From Muribaculaceae bacterium (lineage in GTDB: Bacteria > Pseudomonadota > Alphaproteobacteria > Rs-D84), in contig JAMPEH010000003.1 in assembly GCA_023665245.1 (NCBI GenBank), forward strand, positions 49,710 through 113,709: a stretch of DNA of 64,000 bases, given 5' to 3'. Position 1 is the first letter of the stretch. The number at the start of each line of letters is the position of its first letter. The notes below the pieces were generated by a model. The model ran no database searches, was not told where the DNA came from, and saw nothing but the letters and a program-made list of their open reading frames with translations. This document shows positions 51,061 to 58,137 of this stretch, piece by piece. The position numbers and the translations under genes were made by a program.

Positions 51061-51301
51061 ATAAAAAACCGTCAATTCGGGGATTGACGGCCAGGGAGTT
51101 CGTAAATCATAACATCAATGATTCTGTTGGCCTTTCGGACGTATCCGTATTTTATAGCCAACAGCCCCCCGACCGATAATTATCAGGGATGAATAACGAT
51201 GCACAAAAATCAGGATTATCGGATTAACGATGTCCTTGTTTTATATCGCACCGGATGTTATAGGCTTACGACAGCCCCGAACCAATGTCCCCATGGGTTC
51301 T
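51061..51301 (-). ncRNA. structured leader RNA E6 (candidate riboswitch/attenuator)
   Basis: Minus strand. First hairpin GGGGCT/AGCC (51263-51278), segments A/B CCCTGAT...ATCGGTCGGG (51167-51187), and a stem CTGTTGGC/GCCAACAG. Its loop has CTATAAAATA, the perfect hairpin CGGA/TCCG, then AAAGG. A stem ATCAT/ATGAT, segment C CTCCCTGGCCG (51086-51096) and the terminator CCGTCAAT/ATTGACGG with TTTTTTATTT follow. Placed before the operon of the Gly/Ala-rich protein, the protease and the coiled-coil protein. Confidence 0.72.
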
Positions 51302-51307
51302 GGGCTA

Positions 51308-51336
51308 ATTATAGCATAAAAAGGCATTTTATACAA
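51308..51336 (-). promoter_or_regulatory. promoter of leader RNA E6
   Basis: TTGTAT (complement of 51331-51336), 17 bases, TATAAT (51308-51313). The -35 lies within the U-run of the der terminator. Confidence 0.7.
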
Positions 51337-51362
51337 AAAATATTTACGCCCCGAACGGGGCG
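51335..51362 (-). terminator. intrinsic terminator after der
   Basis: Minus strand: CGCCCC-gttc-GGGGCG, then TAAATATTTTTTG; directly after the der stop codon. Confidence 0.8.
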
Positions 51363-51366
51363 GTTT

Positions 51367-52698
51367 TTAATCGTATGGGTTTTCGTCTTTCTTGTATTCA
51401 ATCAAGACAGGCAGGTGTTCCCAATGCAATTCGGTTGCAATTCCGCGACGCAGATATCGTGTGTACGATTCTGGAATATCAGATGCACCACCAACATTTA
51501 TTGTGATTTTCATCGGGTGCCGGCCGGTTTGACGCGCAAATTTGATTTTCATCGGGCGCTTTAACCGCGACATTGGGGGTTGGCGTGCCTCAATCAATTT
51601 TTCAACAATACGGTTTATCAGACTGGTCGGTGCCTGGGCCATTGAAATATCCCATTGCTGATAAATGCGTTTGAACATATTTTGAACGCCGGTTCCTGTT
51701 TCTGCAGATATCGCCAGGATTAAAGGCTTTATTATCTGATGAAACGAATTTGAAAACTGATGTTTTAATTTTAACAATTTTTCATCGCGTTCGGCCGCAT
51801 CTACCAAATCCCACTTGTTCAATGCCACACACAAAATTTTGCCTGCATCATATACACGCGACGCAATACCCAGTGCCTGATTTTCAATATTTTTTGTTGC
51901 GTCCACGACCAAGACAACAACATCTGATTTTTCAATCGCATCCAATGATTTTAATGCAGACAATGTTTCAACATCATCCGTGACACCTGCCTTGCGACGC
52001 AGGCCCGCCGTATCCATCAATATAATATCACGACCATAGAATTTTGTCGGTATCTTTACCGTATCACGTGTTATACCCGGTGCATCACGTACGATTTGAC
52101 GCTGCATCCCCAGAACGCGATTTACCAATGTGGATTTACCGACATTTGGCTGGCCCAGGATTGCGATTTTTATTTTTTGTGGTGCGACTTCAGGCACCGT
52201 GTCTGGTTCCACACCGTCGCCCGCGATTTTATCTAAAAAGTCATATATCGCATCAAACCCGCGTTTATGTTCGGCCGATATCAGGGACGGTTCACCAAAA
52301 CCCAATTTATAAAATTCATGCACATCCGCGATACGTTTGGCAGATTCTGATTTATTTACCAATAGTAATATCGGTGCGCGCGTCTTGCGCCGAACCAGTT
52401 TTGCCCAGTTTAAGTCTTCATCCGTCAGGCCCGCACGACCATCCACCACAAACAGTACTGCATCCGCGTCACTGATTGCGGATACCGCCATATTTGTCGA
52501 ATCTAGTGCGATACCAGAACGCGCGTTTTCCAATCCTGCGGTATCAAACAACTGATACGGGCGGTCTGAAAACATGCCGCCAATTGTATCACGTGTGACG
52601 CCCGGCCGGTCGTGCACCAACGCATCCCGTGTACCGGTTAATCCATTAAACAGTGTCGATTTGCCCGTATTCGGGCGCCCTGCGATTATCACTTTCAT
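51367..52698 (-). CDS. der: Der (EngA), double GTPase for 50S ribosome assembly
   Basis: Der helps assemble the large ribosomal subunit. The protein (443 residues from the chosen start) has two GTPase domains. G1 motifs are GRPNTGKST and GQPNVGKST; switch motifs DTAG occur in both (DTAGLEN and DTAGLRRKAG); NKSE and NKWD are the specificity motifs. The C-terminal KH-like domain ends in EYKKDENPYD. The ATG at 52698 fits the family N-terminus (MKVIIAGRPN); other starts at 52701 and 52713 are possible, the last following a GGAA site less well. Confidence 0.95.
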   Translation of the reverse strand: MKVIIAGRPNTGKSTLFNGLTGTRDALVHDRPGVTRDTIGGMFSDRPYQLFDTAGLENARSGIALDSTNMAVSAISDADAVLFVVDGRAGLTDEDLNWAKLVRRKTRAPILLLVNKSESAKRIADVHEFYKLGFGEPSLISAEHKRGFDAIYDFLDKIAGDGVEPDTVPEVAPQKIKIAILGQPNVGKSTLVNRVLGMQRQIVRDAPGITRDTVKIPTKFYGRDIILMDTAGLRRKAGVTDDVETLSALKSLDAIEKSDVVVLVVDATKNIENQALGIASRVYDAGKILCVALNKWDLVDAAERDEKLLKLKHQFSNSFHQIIKPLILAISAETGTGVQNMFKRIYQQWDISMAQAPTSLINRIVEKLIEARQPPMSRLKRPMKIKFARQTGRHPMKITINVGGASDIPESYTRYLRRGIATELHWEHLPVLIEYKKDENPYD

Positions 52699-52766
52699 CA
52701 TTGCTTTTTCCATTGATTTTTTATAATTATAAAGCAAAAATATAAATAATCAAATGGGGGATGAAT

Positions 52767-53363
52767 ATGCAGAAAAAAATCAATAAAAATTTTTCGCACA
52801 TTAAAAGTATCGTTATGCAACCCAAACGGTTCTTTACAAAAATCGTTGCCGACGGAAACATGGAAGAATCAATGTTAAAGGCATTTATATATGGGCTGAT
52901 TGGTGGGCTGTTGGTGTTGGGGCTGAAACTGATGGGTGGCGCAACAATTACAATTGGTGCGGTGTTCACGGCGATTGTTATTGTTCCTGTATTGGCGGTG
53001 GCACTGCTGTTTGTGATGGGTGGTCTGTTGATGTTGGTATCGGAAATCACAGGCGGTGAACGCGACTGGGAAATTGCGATAAAGGGTCTGGCGTCAATAT
53101 TCTTTGTCTATCCATTGGTATTGGTAATAAATGCATTGGCATTTAATTGCACATCTATGTGGATTATCAGTGTATTGGTTGATGCGTATATATTGTTCTT
53201 GTTTTATAACATATCGTTGTACTGTATGCGTGGCAAGCGTGGATATGTTATGGCGGTGATTGCGATACTGGCCCTGTTTTTGATAACGGTATACGCGACA
53301 GATTATCGTATTGGATGGTTTATGCTGAAAAATACCAGCGCAACATTATCATGTCTGTTGTAA
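52767..53363 (+). CDS. Yip1-like integral membrane protein
   Basis: A 198-residue protein with five predicted membrane helices (about residues 37-55, 58-80, 104-125, 132-150, 162-182) and an N-terminal amphipathic Lys-rich part with MQPKRFF, typical of Yip1-domain bacterial proteins. It is similar in size and layout to that family; role unknown. The ATG at 52767 is preferred because GGGGG lies six bases before it; the ATG at 52761 is too close. It has a terminator of its own and is divergent from der. Confidence 0.65.
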   Translation: MQKKINKNFSHIKSIVMQPKRFFTKIVADGNMEESMLKAFIYGLIGGLLVLGLKLMGGATITIGAVFTAIVIVPVLAVALLFVMGGLLMLVSEITGGERDWEIAIKGLASIFFVYPLVLVINALAFNCTSMWIISVLVDAYILFLFYNISLYCMRGKRGYVMAVIAILALFLITVYATDYRIGWFMLKNTSATLSCLL

Positions 53364-53369
53364 AAATTC

Positions 53370-53392
53370 CCCGCCAACCGGCGGGATTTTTT
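53370..53392 (+). terminator. intrinsic terminator after the Yip1-like gene
   Basis: CCCGCC-aacc-GGCGGG followed by ATTTTTTAT. Confidence 0.85.
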
Positions 53393-53423
53393 ATAGAATG
53401 AAGATTGGCACAATAATAAAAAC

Positions 53424-53452
53424 TTGACAAAACGGCATTTTTGTAATAATTT
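53424..53452 (+). promoter_or_regulatory. consensus promoter placing the start at the radical SAM ATG
   Basis: A perfect TTGACA (53424-53429), 17 bases, and TAATTT (53447-53452); transcription would begin at or next to the ATG at 53460. No Shine-Dalgarno is present, so the message looks leaderless. Confidence 0.55.
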
Positions 53453-53459
53453 GTATATT

Positions 53460-54422
53460 ATGAATATACAAAAATTTATTGATAAAAAATTACCTGTTGG
53501 TGCGCTGGTTCGTAATTTGCCATATGTGGTTATATTCAAGACCACAAACTATTGCTGGTTCAAATGTCCGCACTGTTGCGAAAATTCTGGCCCGCATCAG
53601 CCTAAAACGTTCATTCCACTGGGCGCGATTCATTATTATTTGAATCAGGCGGCAACTGACCCAAAATTTTCAGGCAATGTTGTTTTCACCGGTGGCGAAA
53701 TCATGTCGTCGTATCGGTTTGGCGACCCAAAATACGTACCAACGTTGCTGAACATGTGTTTACAGGCAAATATCGGCACAGACATCAAAACAAACGCTGG
53801 ATGGGCACGCACCAGTTTTGCAAACGATATATATTCCGATTTGGGCAATGTAATAAATAACAACAAAAAATATGGTCTGCAAATTTCATTGTCACTGGAT
53901 AAATTCCATACAAACAGTCTGGAAAACAACACCGCCATCTTGGAACGGTTTGCTGTCGACAAATTGCCAGTACGGATACATATCGCGTCATTTCAAGATT
54001 ATCAATACATGTGGCCCGAATTACAAGACGCATTGCGCAAACGTGGTGTGCGTGTTGATGATGGATTCATACTGTCCGGCGACCAGGTTCAGCCTGTGAC
54101 GACATTAAATAACAGCGTTATCATCAATTTCAGCACCGCGCAATTATTTGATGGCGGCCGTGCACGAAATCTGGCGGTGGCACAGCATACAGAATTTCCA
54201 CAATTTAAATTTATGACACATGACGGCACGGTTTTAATGGCATTTGATACCATGGGACGCGTGACATTGGGCGAAAATTCAGGGCGCAAGATTTCAACCA
54301 AATGGGATGCGGGCCACGACAAAGTATTTACCATGACCCATATTCGCGACACACTGGTACGCCAGGCCAGACACGAAGAATTTCGCGCAAAATTATTTCA
54401 AAATTGGCGCGGCGTAAAATAA
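53460..54422 (+). CDS. radical SAM protein of unknown function
   Basis: A 320-residue protein with the radical SAM cluster motif C32-x3-C36-x2-C39, immediately followed by another Cys (CWFKCPHCCEN). A GGE motif (FTGGEIMSS, about residues 79-87) probably binds SAM; LSLDKFHTN and a final region with a GRVTLGE strand follow. There is no second [4Fe-4S] cluster (SPASM) visible. It may modify a peptide or RNA; no substrate can be named, and no precursor peptide gene is nearby. The longer frame starts with TTG within the promoter and is rejected. Its neighbours (Yip1-like protein, tRNA-Val) give no pathway. Confidence 0.8.
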   Translation: MNIQKFIDKKLPVGALVRNLPYVVIFKTTNYCWFKCPHCCENSGPHQPKTFIPLGAIHYYLNQAATDPKFSGNVVFTGGEIMSSYRFGDPKYVPTLLNMCLQANIGTDIKTNAGWARTSFANDIYSDLGNVINNNKKYGLQISLSLDKFHTNSLENNTAILERFAVDKLPVRIHIASFQDYQYMWPELQDALRKRGVRVDDGFILSGDQVQPVTTLNNSVIINFSTAQLFDGGRARNLAVAQHTEFPQFKFMTHDGTVLMAFDTMGRVTLGENSGRKISTKWDAGHDKVFTMTHIRDTLVRQARHEEFRAKLFQNWRGVK

Positions 54423-54424
54423 AA

Positions 54425-54454
54425 CTGGACAAGCGAAAAAAAATGGGTTATTAT
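54425..54454 (+). promoter_or_regulatory. possible promoter of tRNA-Val(TAC)
   Basis: TGGACA-like -35 (54426-54431) and TATTAT (54449-54454), 17 bases apart, 14 bases before the tRNA. Confidence 0.45.
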
Positions 54455-54468
54455 TTGCGCACTGTTTT

Positions 54469-54544
54469 GGATGTTTAGCTCAGTTGGTAGAGCATCTCGT
54501 TTACACCGAGAGGGTCAGGAGTTCGAGTCTCTTAACATCCACCA
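54469..54544 (+). tRNA. tRNA-Val (anticodon TAC)
   Basis: A 76-nucleotide cloverleaf with encoded CCA; acceptor GGATGTT/AACATCC, discriminator A, anticodon TAC at 54502-54504, T-arm GAGTTCGAGTCTC. With tRNA-Val(GAC) at 41015 the window holds two valine acceptors. Confidence 0.95.
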
Positions 54545-54552
54545 CGAAAAAG

Positions 54553-54580
54553 AACCGACTTTTGTCGGTTATTTTTTTGT
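54553..54580 (+). terminator. intrinsic terminator of tRNA-Val(TAC)
   Basis: AACCGAC-tttt-GTCGGTT followed by ATTTTTTTG. Confidence 0.85.
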
Positions 54581-54591
54581 TTGGTGATGGT

Positions 54592-54619
54592 TAGAAAAAA
54601 TACCGGCATTTGCCGGTAT
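54592..54619 (-). terminator. intrinsic terminator after fabZ
   Basis: Minus strand: ATACCGGC-aaat-GCCGGTAT followed by TTTTTC, five bases after the fabZ stop codon. Confidence 0.85.
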
Positions 54620-54623
54620 TTCT

Positions 54624-55064
54624 TTATTCTTTGTTTTGTTTATCCAGGATGGCTGAAAATGTTGCCTCGGCTACCTTGACACCGTCAACCATTGCAACGC
54701 CGTGGAATTTAAACAGGCGCAATTTACTGGCCAAAATATCAACATGCAATTCCAGTACATCGCCAGGCTTTACCATATGTGAAAAACGGATTTTATCCAT
54801 TGTGGTAAAATATCCCAACGTGTCACCATCTGTTGCACCAATATAATGCAGCGCGACAAAGCATGCGGTTTGGGCCATTGCCTCTATCTGTAATACACCC
54901 GGCATAATCGGTTTGCCAGGGAAATGTCCAGCACACCAGAATTCATCGTCACGGACATAGTGAATACCAACACCATGTGTGCCGTCAAATTCACGAATTT
55001 CATCAATCAGGCGCATATGCCCGCGATGTGGTATTATTTGTTCTATCCCTTTTGAGTCTATCAT
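54624..55064 (-). CDS. fabZ: FabZ, 3-hydroxyacyl-ACP dehydratase
   Basis: It dehydrates 3-hydroxyacyl-ACP in fatty-acid elongation and sits next to lpxD because both use the same acyl-ACP pool. The 146-residue hot-dog-fold protein has PHRGHMRLID, the catalytic His in HFPGKPIMPG and the catalytic Glu in QIEAMAQ. The ATG at 55064 follows TTGGGAG; the frame is open far upstream inside lpxD on this strand and that part is not used. It follows lpxD by 13 bases. lpxA, the usual next gene, is not found here. Confidence 0.95.
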   Translation of the reverse strand: MIDSKGIEQIIPHRGHMRLIDEIREFDGTHGVGIHYVRDDEFWCAGHFPGKPIMPGVLQIEAMAQTACFVALHYIGATDGDTLGYFTTMDKIRFSHMVKPGDVLELHVDILASKLRLFKFHGVAMVDGVKVAEATFSAILDKQNKE

Positions 55065-55077
55065 TTTTATCTCCCAA

Positions 55078-56124
55078 CTATTTCTTATCGGCATTTTTAC
55101 GTACCCATGCATAATGCCGCAAAAATTCTGTACCTGGGCCGGCCGGATACCCCATATGCCGCGCACCATCAGGTACGGTTCTGAAAACACCACTGTTGGC
55201 GCCCACTTCGGCGTCATTACCGATATGAACACCGTTTGCAACACCAACGTGGCCACCAAGCAACGCGCGGTCACCAATAACAACACCGCCCGCCAATCCA
55301 ACACCGGATGCCAAGAAACATTCGCATCCAATCACGACACCGTGCGCAATCTGGCACAGATTGTCAATCTTTGTTCCATCACCTATACGCGTATCTGTCA
55401 TCGCGCCACGGTCAATACATGTATTTGCGCCGACCGACACCCGGTCGCCCAAAATAACACGCCCCATATGTGGTATAAATATGTTATGGCCGTTCTGGCG
55501 GGTGTATCCAAACCCATCCTTGCCAATAACGGCGCCTGCATTTATGACGCAATCGGCACCAATTGTGGCATTTTCAATATGTGCACCGGTCTGGACAATT
55601 GTGCCCGCCCCCAATGTCACATTGCGCCCAATATATGCACCCGGATATATTTTCACATCCCGTTCGATAACCGCACCACGTTCAATTGTCGCAAACTGGC
55701 CAACATATACCGTACGACGTTTACGAAAGAAAACACCACGTTCAACATTTGCATTTCGGTCAATACCAAATCGTGGCTTTTCCCGGTATATTTCACCCAA
55801 TATTTTAACAATATTCCCACGTGGCGATTCCGTCACCAACAGCGTCGTACCATGTGGCGCAAATTTTGCATTTTCAGGCTGTACCAATATCACGGTGGCA
55901 CGTGTGTTTTTTAAAACATCAATCGGCAGAATTTTAAATGCCGCACTGTTTTGTTCTGTGGAATAGAACGCCAATTGGCCAGGTTTTGCATCTGCAATTG
56001 GTGCGACACCGTTTACCGGTGCAGACGCATCACCACGCAATTCCAAGCCAAATTTTTTGGCCAATTCACCGGCTGTTGTTTTTGTTGCCGCCGGCATCAG
56101 CAATGATTTTATTACTTTTAACAT
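55078..56124 (-). CDS. lpxD: LpxD, UDP-3-O-(3-hydroxyacyl)glucosamine N-acyltransferase
   Basis: It adds the second acyl chain in lipid A synthesis, so the organism should make lipid A. The 348-residue protein has an N-terminal uridine-binding domain (NGVAPIADAKPGQLAFYS) and a left-handed beta helix of hexapeptide repeats (about residues 110-290, for example GAVIERDVKIYPGAYIG). The catalytic His lies in the region around IAHGV. The exact start is uncertain: the ATG at 56124 lies six bases after TATAAT, with no Shine-Dalgarno, which suggests a leaderless message. A Met at 56097 is an alternative. skp lies upstream and fabZ downstream, as in many proteobacteria. Confidence 0.9.
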   Translation of the reverse strand: MLKVIKSLLMPAATKTTAGELAKKFGLELRGDASAPVNGVAPIADAKPGQLAFYSTEQNSAAFKILPIDVLKNTRATVILVQPENAKFAPHGTTLLVTESPRGNIVKILGEIYREKPRFGIDRNANVERGVFFRKRRTVYVGQFATIERGAVIERDVKIYPGAYIGRNVTLGAGTIVQTGAHIENATIGADCVINAGAVIGKDGFGYTRQNGHNIFIPHMGRVILGDRVSVGANTCIDRGAMTDTRIGDGTKIDNLCQIAHGVVIGCECFLASGVGLAGGVVIGDRALLGGHVGVANGVHIGNDAEVGANSGVFRTVPDGARHMGYPAGPGTEFLRHYAWVRKNADKK

Positions 56125-56180
56125 GCGCCGATTATATACATAAAAAACGCAAAATAAAAGCATAAAGTACACCCAGACAA

Positions 56181-56208
56181 TATGAAAAAAGTCCGCCCAA
56201 ATGGGCGG
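56181..56208 (-). terminator. intrinsic terminator after skp
   Basis: Minus strand: GTCCGCCC-attt-GGGCGGAC followed by TTTTTTC, before the lpxD promoter region. Confidence 0.88.
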
Positions 56209-56231
56209 ACACTGGGAAAACCGGGCTATTT

Positions 56232-56897
56232 TTAGAAACCCTTGGGCTGTTCCATTTTAACGGCGGATACCTTTTTGTTCAAAGCAGACACAACTTCGTC
56301 TGTGATATCCAAATTAGAAACGTTATTGCCAATGCGGGCAAAACGGCCATCAATTACCAATGACAGATTTTTCTTGGCAATGATACCTTCGATTAATGGA
56401 TCCAAGTGTTTTGTCTGCAATTCATTTAATGCCTTTTGATATGCAACCTCTATACTCTGGGCACGTTCGGTCAGGTCACGTTGCAGTTTTGTGACACGGT
56501 TTTGGTAATCAACCACACGACGTTGCAATGCGTCACGTGACAATACATCTTGGGATTTTTCAATTTCGGCCTTTTCTTTTTCCAATGCCTTTTGTTCGCG
56601 GGTCAATTCATCGCGTAATTTAGATTCATAATTTTCTTTTTGTTTACGCAGGTCATTCAATGCATTTGCCTCGGTCTGGATAGCATCCATACGAATAACC
56701 GCAATGCGCAGGGATGCACCATTTGCCGCGTCATCAGATACGGCCGCCAACGCCTGGTCAACCGATGCCGTGCCGCGTGACATTGCTGCCACACCCCATA
56801 TGCCCAATGCCGCCACGATAACAACCGCCGCCGCAATTATACCCGTGCGTGCATATTTTTTTGCCGCAGGACTTACAGAATTTTTATTGTTTGCCAT
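56232..56897 (-). CDS. skp: Skp/OmpH-like periplasmic chaperone, membrane-anchored
   Basis: Skp-type trimeric chaperones hold unfolded outer-membrane proteins in the periplasm. The 221-residue protein has an N-terminal transmembrane helix (about residues 18-38), not a typical cleavable signal, so it may stay anchored. The body starts with a beta strand (LRIAVIRMDAI) and has a long charged coiled coil (about 75-155, KEKAEIEKSQDVLSRDALQR), and ends with a closing beta region (LSLVIDGRFARIG). The location before lpxD and fabZ is the classical Skp position; the usual bamA upstream is absent. Confidence 0.82.
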   Translation of the reverse strand: MANNKNSVSPAAKKYARTGIIAAAVVIVAALGIWGVAAMSRGTASVDQALAAVSDDAANGASLRIAVIRMDAIQTEANALNDLRKQKENYESKLRDELTREQKALEKEKAEIEKSQDVLSRDALQRRVVDYQNRVTKLQRDLTERAQSIEVAYQKALNELQTKHLDPLIEGIIAKKNLSLVIDGRFARIGNNVSNLDITDEVVSALNKKVSAVKMEQPKGF

Positions 56898-56975
56898 AAT
56901 TCATCCTTTCGTTATATTTTGGTTGTTCTCAGTATAACAACATTTTTATAAAATGGAAATGGAAAGTTAGCCCTA

Positions 56976-57656
56976 TTATCTGGCCGGCGCGATACGCAAT
57001 TCAACACGCCGATTTGTCAGGCGGCCGATATTATCCTGGGCGGCGATTGGGCGCGCAGCACCACGCGCAACAATAAACATACGTGCGGTATTTACCCGAT
57101 GCTGGGCAAAAAACACCCCAACGCGGCTGGCCATATCCATAGACAGATTGTGCGCAGCATCATTATTACGGGTGGCATCAGTGTATCCGGCAATTTCTAT
57201 AAATGTTGCGTTATATTTATTCAATATTTTTGCGATTGTATTTAATGTGTCTGCGCCACTCTGTGAAATATCGGGGGCATTTAATTCCATAATCGCATCA
57301 CGCACCAGAATCACAACAACATCTGTGCCGGCACGCTGAACAGAAATACCAGGCTTTCGCAATGCATCATACAATGCGTATTCTAAATTCATCATGTAAT
57401 TTAATGCGATGGCGTTGTCATTTGCGACCTTGTCCCCGTATTGATTTTTTGAATTATCCACCGTTGATTGCACCAACACACCACCTGCCCCCATATATAC
57501 CGGACGTTTTGCCACACGCGCAGGTTCTGTCATATCTGTGAAACTGGCGCCCGCCAGATATTGCGACCAAGTACTGCGATCCGGACTGTGATATGTTGCG
57601 CACGCCGCCAGCGCAATTAACATAAAAAACAAAAGATGTGTTTTTATAAGCCTCAT
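56976..57656 (-). CDS. OmpA-family lipoprotein
   Basis: A 226-residue protein with a lipoprotein signal (lipobox LAAC, Cys19) and a C-terminal OmpA-like domain (about residues 115-226) holding EIAGYTDATRNNDAAHN, SMDMASRVGVFF and GRLTNRRVELRI, which bind peptidoglycan. The middle part is probably helical. Such proteins connect outer membrane and cell wall (Pal-like) or serve as anchor for secretion machines. It begins 6 bases after the stop of the PilS-like gene, so the two are coupled; a role with that pilin is an inference. Confidence 0.82.
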   Translation of the reverse strand: MRLIKTHLLFFMLIALAACATYHSPDRSTWSQYLAGASFTDMTEPARVAKRPVYMGAGGVLVQSTVDNSKNQYGDKVANDNAIALNYMMNLEYALYDALRKPGISVQRAGTDVVVILVRDAIMELNAPDISQSGADTLNTIAKILNKYNATFIEIAGYTDATRNNDAAHNLSMDMASRVGVFFAQHRVNTARMFIVARGAARPIAAQDNIGRLTNRRVELRIAPAR

Positions 57657-57662
57657 ATATAC

Positions 57663-58121
57663 CTATTGCGCAATCAGTGAAACTTGATTTGCGCCACCTG
57701 AAAAACAATGTGATGACGGTTCTGTTTCATATCCATTCACCAGAATAGAAGACGCCCATGTTGGCACCGCAGTTGCAAAGTATGCACAATCACCTTCGCT
57801 TAAATCAGTCAGATTTATCACAAAGAAATCACCGTTCATACTGGATTCAATCGACCAATTATCACCACCAATTGGCGCCACATCCGATTTTAATGCACCG
57901 GATTTTATCAGATAATCAACAGACACACCATCATAAGTGCCACGCATGCCCATTAACAATTTTGTATTTGATACAATTTGTTCTAACTGGGCGGCAGCAA
58001 TCGTATGCGCCTGACTGCGACGTATCATGCTGTATACACCGATGCTGGCCGTGGCCATAACACCGGCAATGGCCAATACGCCGATAACTTCTATCAAAGA
58101 ACGCCCTGATTCCATGCGCAT
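57663..58121 (-). CDS. PilS-like prepilin
   Basis: A 152-residue protein with a prepilin signal: MRMESG, cleavage after G6, Glu at +5 (RSLIE) and a hydrophobic helix (VIGVLAIAGVMATAS). The size and the C-terminal beta part with a disulfide-type pair (C111, C138) match PilS-type major pilins of type IVb conjugative and related pili. It is the fourth prepilin-like gene in the window. It lies between dnaX and the OmpA lipoprotein and overlaps neither. Role as pilus subunit inferred from the signal and family pattern. Confidence 0.78.
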   Translation of the reverse strand: MRMESGRSLIEVIGVLAIAGVMATASIGVYSMIRRSQAHTIAAAQLEQIVSNTKLLMGMRGTYDGVSVDYLIKSGALKSDVAPIGGDNWSIESSMNGDFFVINLTDLSEGDCAYFATAVPTWASSILVNGYETEPSSHCFSGGANQVSLIAQ

Positions 58122-58137
58122 ATTTTATCCCCTATGA

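Noticed and set aside
29354..51301. T-box or classical amino-acid attenuator as identity of the leader family
   Set aside because: No T-box sequence (AGGGTGGnACCGCG-like), no specifier loop and no leader peptide common to the copies; downstream genes are not amino-acid genes.
55065..55331. Long N-terminal extension of fabZ
   Set aside because: The extra 89 codons are out-of-frame lpxD sequence on the same strand; GGGAG before the ATG at 55064 gives the standard FabZ.
54979..55914. 311-residue plus-strand frame opposite lpxD
   Set aside because: It is the shadow of the hexapeptide-repeat gene lpxD; the sequence is Cys/His/Asn/Thr-rich with no domain.
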